From the NCBI GenBank assembly GCA_951799425.1, contig OX637393.1, positions 38,389,744 to 38,453,743 on the forward strand: a stretch of 64,000 nucleotides of DNA. Reading direction: 5' to 3'. The notes under the pieces were generated by a model. The model searched no databases and had not been told where the DNA came from. It saw nothing but the letters and a program-made list of their open reading frames with translations. Below are positions 55,475 through 64,000 of the stretch, one piece after another. Within the stretch, counting starts at the first letter, position 1, and each line of letters starts with the position of its first letter. Both the position numbers and the translations under genes were made by a program. The DNA is from Ilex aquifolium. Its lineage: Eukaryota; Streptophyta; Magnoliopsida; Aquifoliales; Aquifoliaceae.

Positions 55475-55979
55475 TGTTAGATATTGGTTGGGTCATAGAT
55501 CCAAACCGGAGCGCCCATGGTGGGTTGACCCAAATTAAAGAATGTTCAAAGAAGCATGTCTTTTGGAGGTACCCCTTACCAAGAGGTATCCTTTACCAAA
55601 AGGTATCCTTCACTTAAAATACATGTCTGTTAAATATTAATAGACATGTCCCTATATGATGTGTCTCTTAATGACACCTATTGGTTGCCTATATAAACCC
55701 AAGACAATCCAATAAATGATATCTCCGAAAAACAATCAAACGTTAAGGTCTTCTACTTTATTTCTCTCGATCCCCCTACATAATGTTGAAAGACTTTTGT
55801 GCTATAGAAACTGTGTTGATTCCTATTGTGTAACAACACTATACTGCTCGAGTAATCGAATAAAAGAAAATTTTTAGATTTTAAAGTACGTAGAACATTC
55901 TCAAACGATATTTGAGATTAAAGCGAGTAAGGTATGTCTGTGATCCTATGCTTCCGCAATATATATACAATTCCCTACA
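55475..55979 (+). repeat. copia 5' LTR
   Basis: Starts TGTTAGATATTGG, ends ATTCCCTACA. A TATA box CTATATAAAC is at 55689-55698. Confidence 0.95.
55689..55698 (+). promoter_or_regulatory. TATA box in the copia LTR
   Basis: CTATATAAAC in the middle of the LTR, the usual place for the U3 promoter; conserved in the 3' LTR near 62391. Confidence 0.7.
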
Positions 55980-55993
55980 TTGGTATCAGAGCC
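55980..55993 (+). promoter_or_regulatory. copia primer binding site (tRNA-Met)
   Basis: TTGGTATCAGAGCC immediately after the 5' LTR. Confidence 0.93.
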
Positions 55994-57093
55994 ATTTAAG
56001 AGTGTTCTCGTACCTTTGGAATTAATTATTAATTGTTTAGAAATACTGTTTTTATAAAAAGCTTCGAACAGACTTTAATGGCATCTCGAACAAACGGTCT
56101 TCAAATGCTTTAAAATTTTAATATATTGCAATTAATATATATATGAATTAATATGTAAAGTTTCGTGAGAAACGGTTTCACGATTTGTGACTTCAATTTT
56201 TTTTTTGAAAATTTCAAGTTCGACTTGTCAATTGCGAACCCACTGGCCAGACTGAACATCGACGCACCGTTGTGTTTGGTTTTTTAATTTTATGTTTTTG
56301 TCGAGTCAAGGAATGCATGATGATGAGAGGCAAGACATGCTACCGTTTTTTTTTTTAATTTTGTTTTTGTCTTTTCTTTATTGTGTCTTTCACGTTCTTG
56401 ACATAAGGAATAAGAAAAATCAAAACCAAAGGCATAAAAGCCACTTGACAGATTTGTTTTTATTGTGGGACTGATGGCCTTTGGTCTCTTGTTTTATTTT
56501 CTTCCTATAATGATGCATATTATACAAAATGCAATAAAAAATAATATTTACAGTTTTAAAATATTAGTGAAAAATATGGTAGAGACCTAGATTGGTTCTC
56601 TCAATCTTATTTACCTTATTGTTTATACTCTAATTTCTAAGTGGGACCCATTTTTTTACAAACAAAACTTGTTACTGGATTATGAGTTTATTAATGTCTT
56701 AAAAAAGAATTGAAATAAATGCTCAATTTTTATGAAATGAATGATATTCTGCAGAGAATAATATTCGCATGATTGAGATGCTAGTTGCATTTATTTCATT
56801 ATTTGGCATGATTTAAATTGGATTAATTGTGATTAGTATTGCCTAGAGATACTAAATCTAGTGGGAGTCTTTATTTTGTTCGGTCTTAGGGAACCGAAAT
56901 TTTGCGCATTAATTAAATTAAGTATTATTAATAATCACTTGTGGTGCAGGAGATGATTGGGAACTTAGTGAACTTTCGATCTCACGACTTGTGAAAGTTG
57001 TTAACACTTGAATTTAGATTTTTGCAGCAAAATTATAGAATGTGTTGTGCTAATATCCCATACGCATTGTCTCTGCATGTAGATTAAATCATA
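55994..57093 (+). other. copia untranslated leader
   Basis: 1.1 kb between PBS and gag. The only open stretch (56292-56474) has no copia similarity. AT-rich. Confidence 0.7.
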
Positions 57094-57910
57094 ATGACCA
57101 CTAAAAGTATAGTGGTTGAATTAACCAAGGGCGACAAATTGAACGACGATAATTATGACATATGGCGTTGTAAGATTCAATTTGTCCTGTATGAGCAACA
57201 AGTCCTGGATACCCTTGACTTTGTGCTTCCAGAGCCCGAGCGACCTCAGACCCGCCAAGAACAAGAGAATTACCAGTCTTGGCAGAATAAGGATCGACTT
57301 GCGTGCTATACCATGCAAGCGAGCATGCAAGATGATCTTATTCCTGAATTTGAGAATTACACCACAGCTCATGCCATGTGGAAGGCCCTCAAAGAGAAGT
57401 TTGGTATTACTTCTCTTGTTAGGCTTCGTGGTTTGACCATGAGGTTTGACTCGTATCAAAAGAAGCCAGAGCATACAATGAAACAACATCTGAGAGCTAT
57501 GGCCTCTATGATACGTGATTTAGGCCCTGCTGGCCAATGAACAACAAGTTCAAGCTGTACTTCGCTCTCTTCCACCATCATGGGAGCATACGAAACGAAA
57601 CATGACGCATAATGAGAGTGTGAAAACATTCGAGAGTGTATCGCGTCACCTTGAGCTTGAGGCTGAGCGCTTAGAGGCTACCAAAGGTGAGAGTAGCTCT
57701 TATGTGGCTAAAGTTGGGTCGCGCAAGACCTTCGGGTCCAAGCGCAAGCGCGGTGGAAATAGGTCTGATGCTCAAACTGGAGCTGGTCATTCTAATTATA
57801 ACAAGCACAAGCAGGGTAAAAGATCTGGTAAGAAGAATAAAGCCAACATGGTCGGCTATAACTGCAACAAGAAGGGTCACTTCGCTCGTGAATGCACAGA
57901 GCCGAAGAAG
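57094..57910 (+). pseudogene. copia gag, one frameshift
   Basis: Start MTTKSIVVELTKGDKLNDDN at 57094. The capsid region has YDIWRCKIQFVLYEQQVLDT, AYTMQ-like CYTMQASMQDDLIPEFENYT and AHAMWKALKEKFG. After GPAGQ the frame shifts by one base (about 57535) and goes on with [20 protein letters not shown]. The nucleocapsid zinc knuckle is [11 protein letters not shown] preceded by GYN, where the first Cys is shown as [18 protein letters not shown] (57852-57905). Basic stretch [16 protein letters not shown]. Gag and pol share the downstream frame (57602-60148). Confidence 0.9.
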
Positions 57911-60148
57911 GTACTCTCTAGTTTTGTCTCTCGCATTAACTGTTTAGTTACTAGTCAAGCTTTTGTTTCTCACTCTCCTAATTCGTGGATTGTAGACTCC
58001 GGAGCAACAAACCACATAACGAGACACAGATTCGGATTTTTTGAGTATCGTCGAGTTCCAACTGGAAGCAAACGAATTTACATGGGGAACGAGACCAGTA
58101 TAGATGTGCTTGGGATTGGCACATACAAACTGGAATTGCGACACGGGCACACTCTATACCTTCATGATGTATTATATGCTCCAGGAATCCGACGAAATTT
58201 GTTGTCAGTTACTAGCTTAATGAGACTAGGTTTTATTTTTCGTTTTGAAGGCCAGCATGTTGGCATTTATAGGGGAACTACATTCTATGGATCTGGTTAT
58301 ATCACAGATGGTTTTATTGTATTAGATATTGATCATTCTAGTAATGAAATTTATTCTTATGTTACATCTATGGATAGTGTTGATTCTATTAGATGGCATG
58401 CTAGATTAGGTCATATTGGGCAAGACAGAATGAATAGATTAGCTAGAGAGGGACTTTTAGGCCCACTTGCTAAAATCAACTTGTCCAAATGTGAAAATTG
58501 TCTCGCAGGTAAGGCAACTAGAAAACCATTTGGTAAGGCCAAAAAAACATCTATTCCATTGCAATTAATACACTCAGATATATGTGGCCCTATGAAAGTG
58601 AAGGCAAGACATGGTGCATCCTATTTTATCACTTTTATAGATGATTTTACGCGCTTCGGTCATGTCTATTTGATTTCTCACAAGTCCGAAGCATTGGATT
58701 GCTTCAAACGTTATATTAAAGAGATTGAGAATCAACGAGACAATAACATTAAGGTTCTTAGAACCGATCGAGGTCGCGAGTATCTATCTGAACAGTTTAA
58801 AGAGCTGTGTGAAGAAAAAGGAATAATCAGGGAATTGACAATACCTGGCACTCCGCAACAAAATGGTGTAGCGGAGAGACGAAATCGCACCTTGCTTGAT
58901 ATGGTTAGGTCTATGATGGCACAGGCTCATCTTCCGATTTCATATTGGGAAGATGCTTTATTGACTGCTGCTTATATCCTTAACCGAGTATCTTCTAAAT
59001 CAGTTCCTTCTACCCCATATGAGTTATGGACAGGCACAAAACCTGACTTAAATAATTTACGGCCATGGGGTTCAGCGGCTTATGTACACAATACTTCTCA
59101 TAAATCTGGGAAGTTAGGTCCTAGAGGGAAGAAGTGTATCTTCATCCGCTATTCTGAGCACTCTAAGGGCTATGTGTTTATAGGTAAACAACTTGATGGA
59201 AGGGTAACTGAAATTGAGTCACGGGATGCAATTTTCCTTGAAGAGGATTTCCCTAGCAGAGGTGATGTGTCTAAAGGAATAGAACTCTATGAGTTAGATG
59301 ATGCCCAAAGAGATATACCCACTAACCAAGTAGAGATTGAGAAAATAGTTTCGTCATCTCCTAGGGACAGTGGGAGCAATATATTCAATGGTGGATCAGT
59401 TTCAATGGATGTAGATCCATATGACACAGAGTTACGTAGAAGCAAGCGTGGAACCATCCCTCGACGTCGTTTTGAGATTGAAGGGGAAGTTTATATGGTT
59501 GCACCACATGATGATGCTGAACCTAAAAATATTAAAGAGGCTCTATCATCACCTGCTAGTAATGAGTGGATAGCTGCAATGAATGACGAGATGGAGTCAA
59601 TGAAGGCTAATCAAGTCTGGGACTTGGTTGACCTTCCGCCTGGACGCAATGCCATTGGGAACAAATGGGTTCTCAAAATTAAGCACAAGGCGGTTGGGTC
59701 CATAGAAAGGTATAAGGCTCGCCTAGTGGCAAAAGGTTACACCCAGAGAGAGGGTGTGGACTACGAGGAAACTTTTGCCTCGATTCGCATGATTCTAGCT
59801 GTTGTCGCACATTTGGATTTAGAACTATATCAAATGGACGTTAAAACTGCATTTCTTAATGGAGAATTGGATGAGGAGATCTACATGGATCAACCTGAGA
59901 GCTTCGTGGTGGTGGGTCAGGAGAACAAAGTTTTTAAACTCCAACGATCCATTTATGGCCTGAAGCAGTCATCCAGACAGTGGTATCTAAAGTTTCATCG
60001 AGCTATCACTTCTAATGAGTTTACGATGATTGATGAAAACCATTGTGTGTATGTTAAACGGTCTAAAGATAGCTTCTTGATTCTATCTTTGTATATTGAC
60101 GATATTTTATTGGCTGGAAATAATAAGGAGATGATTATCACTACTTAA
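57911..60148 (+). pseudogene. copia pol: protease, integrase, reverse transcriptase (to TAA)
   Basis: One open frame. Protease [15 protein letters not shown] near 57987. GAG-pre-integrase [20 protein letters not shown], then [13 protein letters not shown]. Integrase core with [30 protein letters not shown] and [20 protein letters not shown] (DDE residues present). RT from about 59560: [60 protein letters not shown] and an intact active site [10 protein letters not shown] near 60095. A TAA at 60146-60148 ends the frame just after it. Confidence 0.93.
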
Positions 60149-61067
60149 AAGTGGTTGTCCTCAACATTTGAAATGAAGGACTTGGGCGAAGCAAGTTATG
60201 TGCTCGGAGTTAAGATCCTAAGGGATCGTTCTAAGAAACTTCTTGGGTTGTCTCAAGAGACTTACATTAAGAAGGTTCTTGAACGATTCCAGATGCATAA
60301 CTGCAAACCCATAGACACTCCTGTAGCGAAAGACGAGAGTCTAAGCCTAAAGATGTGCCCTAAATCTCCTGAGGAAAAGGGAAGGATGGCTCGTGTTCCC
60401 TATACCAGTGTTGTAGGTAGCTTAATGTATGCTATGATGTGTACCCGTCCCGATATTTGCTATGCGGTAGGCCTAGTTAGTCGTTTTCAGTTAAATCCTG
60501 GAATAGTTCATTGGAAGGCAGTCAAAAGGATACTACAATATCTCAAGGGGACTTCAAATTATATGTTATGCTACCAGTCTCCAGATTTACAAATGGTTGG
60601 TTATAGTGATGCTGATTGGGGGTGGTGATATAGATGAACGCAAGTCCACATCAAGATATGCTTTCTTACTTAATGGTGGGGCCATTACATGGAGTAGTAA
60701 AAAATAATCATGCATATCCTTATCCACCATGGAAGCAGAATACGTGGCTTGTTCTGCTATTGTACAAGAAGCTATTTGGTTAAGAAGGTTCTTTCAACAT
60801 CTAGGAGTTGTCACAAATACCTTGGGCCCAGTGACAATTCATTGTAATAGCATGACTGCATTAGCTTATATTAAGGATCCTAAGTATCATGGAAGAACCA
60901 AACACATAGATCTAAGATATCATTACATCAGAGACATGATTGCACAAAAAGAAGTAATCTTGAAACACATACCTACAACTCAGATGGTTGCAGACCCCCT
61001 AACTAAGCCTATAGCTAGAGATGTATATATGGCTAATGTTAGAACTCTAGGACTTCGTAGGTATTGA
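60149..61067 (+). pseudogene. copia pol: end of RT and RNase H
   Basis: The frame is the same as upstream after the TAA: FEMKDLGEASYVLGVKI, LLGLSQETYIKKVLERFQM, YAMMCTRPDICYAVGLVSRF. The sequence shifts by one base at about 60622 (SDADWG, then DERKSTSRYAFLLNGGAITW). A further TAA stands near 60706 before SCISLSTMEAEYVACSA, the copia RNase H signature, and the frame ends MVADPLTKPIARDVYMANV and GLRRY. Catalytic residues are present; the protein is split into pieces. Confidence 0.92.
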
Positions 61068-62165
61068 TTATGTGCCAGAGATTATATGGATCACACAGTC
61101 ATTTGTATTGACAATTTTTTTTGGGATATTAATACATGATTTTAATTGCAATTAAGTGTTATATTGCTTGATTACCTTGATATTTGAGAAAGCACACACA
61201 TTAAGTATGTCAGCGGGCGTGATTGGCTCACTCACACGAGTAATCGCCTTTGGCGCTTGATATAGCGAGCAAAGATGAGATACTCTAACATATAGTATCG
61301 CTCTGTTTTGTATACAGAATGAGATTTGACATTTGAGAATCGATAATGGATACAATTCCATGTCAATTATGCTTGTGTTTGTTGATTAGCCAGATGCGAG
61401 ATCTTAATTTGGCGTCTTTGGAGGACGAGCAAATAGAGAACTCGGGTTAGACGCTTGTAGAGCTTCTTGACTAAGATCTGTACGGTGTTTGAGTATGACA
61501 TACGCTTGTAGAACTCCACCGTTGCATGTATTTCATACTACATGTGCTTGGCGACAATTAAGGAGGTGAAGGAATGGATCCCTGCTTCCTCACTTTGTGA
61601 GCCCTCCAAGTCATTTTTACATGACCAGGTTATTTTGTTTAACCAAACATTCTATATACTCTCTGACTTTTGACTATGTCATAAAGTGAAAGAATTAATG
61701 CTTAGCTACTTTGGCATGTTACTTACGGCCATGAGTGATTCGGCCTTCCAGGACATTGCTGGGAAAGCGGTTAATTTTGAACTAAGTGACATTAGGGCGA
61801 AAGGAAGACCATTTGGAACATCCAGCGATATATTCACTATCGACAACTTTGGTCGCTAATTTAGATAGTGACAAAGTGTGAATGTATAGGTGAAAGCTTC
61901 GAGGGGTTATGCATGCTCTTATATTGTGAGGGATTAGGGATGTTTGAACCGGTGTATCCAAATGGGTCTAGAGTACTTGAGACACCATTTTTATTTTTAT
62001 TTTTATTTTTTTTGGGTTGATGTCTCTATGCTGGCTCTATAGAGTTTCTAGTGTAGAGCTCCTAAATTGCAGGTGTGCTCAGCGGTCGCACGGCCTATTA
62101 GTCTGTATGAATTGATGTTGATGTATATAATGGATTGAGAGAGATGATAGTGTTGTACCCACCAC
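61068..62165 (+). other. copia 3' untranslated region
   Basis: 1.1 kb between RNase H and the PPT, no ORF. Contains a short repeat, ACGCTTGTAGA, at about 61451 and 61502. The sequence has many TG-rich lines but no recognisable gene. Confidence 0.65.
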
Positions 62166-62179
62166 GTGCGAGTGGGAGA
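62166..62179 (+). promoter_or_regulatory. copia polypurine tract
   Basis: GTGCGAGTGGGAGA directly before the 3' LTR. Confidence 0.85.
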
Positions 62180-62684
62180 TGTTAGATATTGGTTGGGTCA
62201 TGGACCCGAACCGGGGCGCCCATGGTGGGTTGACCCAAATTAAAGAATGCCCAAAGGGGCATGTCTTTTGGAGGTACCCCTTACCAAGAGGTATCCTTTA
62301 CCAAAATGTATCCTTCACTTAAAATATGTCTTTTAAATATTAACAGACATGTCCCTATATGATGTGTCTCTTAATGACACCTATTGGTTGCCTATATAAA
62401 CCCAAGATAATCCAATAGATGATATCTCCGGAAAACAATCAAACGTTAAGGTCTTCTACTTTATTTCTCTCGATCCCCCTACATAACGTTGAAAGACTTT
62501 TGTGCTATGAAAACTTGGTGTTGATTCCTATTGTGTAACAATACTATACTGCTCGAGCAATCGAAGAAAAGAAAATTTTCATATTCTAAAGTACGTAGAA
62601 CATCCTCAAACGATATTTGGGATTAAAGCGAATAAGGTATGTCTTTGATCCTATGCTTCCGCAATATGTATACAATTCCCTACA
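62180..62684 (+). repeat. copia 3' LTR
   Basis: 505 bp, same ends as the 5' LTR, about 29 substitutions by eye and one 2-bp indel. Followed by GTACT (62685-62689). Confidence 0.95.
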
Positions 62685-62907
62685 GTACTAGAAATACCTC
62701 ATGGTATTCTCTAATGTTCAATGAAGATGCATAAAATAGCTTGAATGGTTGTGAATTTAAATTCAAATCTACAAACCAACTTGATCCTAATGTTCCTTAT
62801 TGCCGAGGCATTGTATGAGTAAGTGGATTTCATTGATCTGAACTGCACTACACTAGTGCAAAGAGGAGAAAATACTTTTCAGGACAGTAATGTGCTGACA
62901 TAAAACT
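62685..62907. other. host flank between two copia elements
   Basis: Begins with the right target duplication GTACT. No gene recognised. Confidence 0.6.
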
Positions 62908-63121
62908 TGTTAGGAAATATTGGGCTATTTTGTTTATTAAGGGTAGAATAATCTTTTATTCCTGTCTTTTTAGTTTCTTTTGTTTAGACTATATATAGTC
63001 TCTATGTATTTAGGTTAAACTACTTCTTGGTATTCAATAGAATTATGCAGTATCAATAAAACCTAGCCTCCTCTTCATCATCTTTTTTCTTGTTTCTTGT
63101 ATTTCTCTTGATTGTTTAACA
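62908..63121 (+). repeat. 5' LTR of a further copia element
   Basis: 214 bp, starting TGTTAGGAAATATTGGG and ending ATTGTTTAACA, directly followed by a tRNA-Met primer site. TATA-like ACTATATATAGTC near 62990. Only one LTR is inside the window. Confidence 0.8.
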
Positions 63122-63133
63122 TGGTATCAGAGC
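63122..63133 (+). promoter_or_regulatory. primer binding site (tRNA-Met)
   Basis: TGGTATCAGAGC next to the LTR end. Confidence 0.92.
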
Positions 63134-63298
63134 TAAGTTTCATGGGACGAGGCTTAATCTCAAACACAGCTTACGCTGATCCAACTGGGTTTTTTTTTTA
63201 AGAAGGTACTTCGTTTCGTTTTTACAATCTGGTATTTTGTGACTGTACACTAGTATTTCGATCTGGTTTTATGATCTGGTTTTATTTGTTGTTTGATT

Positions 63299-64000
63299 AT
63301 GGCTACTGAAAGAGATGATTCACTTCAGTCTGTGAGTGTGAGGTTGGATGGAAAGAACTATTCGTATTGGAGTTATGTGATGAGAAATTTTCTTAAGGGT
63401 AAAAAGATATGGGGATATGTTAATGGAACCTCTGTGAAGCCTAAGAATACTGATGATGGTTATGCTGATTTGATAGATATCTGGGAAGCAAACAATGCGA
63501 AAATTATTACTTGGATTAACAATTTTGTTGAGCATTCTATTGGTACACAGTTGGCGAAGTATGAGACAACAAAGGAGGTTTGAGATCATCTGCAAAGGTT
63601 AATCACTGAATCAAATTTTGCAAAGCAGTATCAATTGGAGAATGACATACGAGCTCTTCAGCAGCAGAATATGAGTATTTAGGAGTTTTATTCTGCTATG
63701 ACAGATCTTTGGGATCAATTGGCTCTTACAGAATCGGCAGAATTAAAGGCATGTGGTGCCTATATTAATCGTAGAGAGCAGCAACGATTGGTACAATTTT
63801 TAACGGCACTTCACAGTGATTTTGAAGGACTTAGAGGTTCAATTTTGCATCGTTCTCCACTTCCTTTTGTTGACTCAGTTGTCAGTGAGTTATTGACTGA
63901 AGAAATACGTCTTAAGTCTTATTCTGAAAAGGGAATTCTTTCTACTTCTAATCCTTCTGTGTTAGCAGTACCTTCTAAGTCATTCTCTAATAATCAGAAT
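63299..64000 (+). pseudogene. copia gag, partial, with two nonsense codons
   Basis: Starts ATG at 63299 (MATERDDSLQSVSVRLDGKN) and continues YSYWSYVMRNFLKGKKIWGY, as in plant copia gag of the short-LTR type. TGA at 63581 and TAG at 63680 lie in frame (both readable as single-base changes of TGG and CAG). The same frame goes on with EFYSAMTDLWDQLAL and LVQFLTALHSDFEGLRGSIL to the window end without another stop. Nucleocapsid and pol lie outside. Confidence 0.85.

Larger units (their letters stand above)
55475..62684 (+). mobile_element. complete Ty1/copia retrotransposon, 7.2 kb
   Basis: 505-bp LTRs at both ends (55475-55979, 62180-62684), GTACT target duplication, tRNA-Met primer site, polypurine tract, and gag-pol on the plus strand. 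The coding region needs only two frameshifts (near 57535 and 60620) and two nonsense codons (60146, 60707) to be explained, so it is the best-preserved copia here. LTR identity is about 94 percent by eye. A leader of 1.1 kb and a 3' untranslated region of 1.1 kb are unusually long. Confidence 0.95.

Noticed and set aside
56292..56474. Small ORF in the copia leader
   Set aside because: No similarity to copia proteins, poly-T derived Phe/Leu run, no support for translation.
61152..61361. Minus-strand ORF in the copia 3' region
   Set aside because: Short, no recognisable domain, no splice or promoter context comparable with the Tat-type antisense gene.

Overview
The window is nuclear DNA of a flowering plant, probably a eudicot. 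The evidence is the plant-specific transposon lineages (Athila and Tat-type Ty3/gypsy, several Ty1/copia, a LINE with a C-terminal RNase H, PIF/Harbinger, short non-autonomous hAT) and a plant receptor-like-protein gene with short LRR exons. Long AT-rich intergenic stretches and the absence of operons or Shine-Dalgarno sites fit this. The species cannot be named from the sequence. I found no RNA genes and no CRISPR array.

Layout, left to right. 1-6689: minus-strand copia element with decayed coding region, its 3' LTR clipped by the window edge. 6690-8034: anonymous LTR-like remnant. 9082-10427: minus-strand ALP1/HARBI1-like (domesticated Harbinger nuclease family) pseudogene, with a non-autonomous transposon (10493-11683) just upstream of its start. 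11690-15600: simple repeats and anonymous DNA. 15601-30570: minus-strand L1-type LINE split in two by a complete 10.4-kb Tat-lineage gypsy element (16464-26825, GATTC target duplication). 30573-34370: PIF/Harbinger element with convergent transposase and Myb-like genes. 34390-40887: 5' part of a minus-strand Athila element (LTR, PBS, gag, protease, RT, RNase H, most of integrase). 42727-43401: small hAT element. 43953-52241: LRR receptor-like protein gene on the minus strand, eight exons, with a 1.76-kb hAT element in one intron. 52242-55474: duplicated upstream sequence and a diverged tandem array. 55475-62684: complete copia element (GTACT target duplication). 62908-64000: start of another copia element running off the window.

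The one host gene with a convincing full structure is the receptor-like protein. Its eight exons add up to exactly 1111 codons, all splice junctions fall after the first base of a codon, and only one internal TAG (codon 830) interrupts it. The gene grew by duplication of a two-exon LRR module together with intron sequence; one copy later received the hAT insertion.

The most unusual feature is inside the Tat-type element. Between integrase and the 3' LTR, on the strand opposite to gag-pol, lies what reads as a five-exon spliced gene (25787 down to 23093): a Gly-Ala repeat N-terminus, a 'putative gypsy-type transposon' domain and a C-terminal coiled coil. The same palindromic GGCGCC-based minisatellite appears in gag, between the two RNase H domains of pol, and in this antisense gene, giving Gly-Ala repeats on both strands. 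Antisense ORFs are known in Tat-lineage elements (Retand type), so the class is not new, but the spliced structure and shared palindromic repeat deserve a closer look. No wholly new system was identified.
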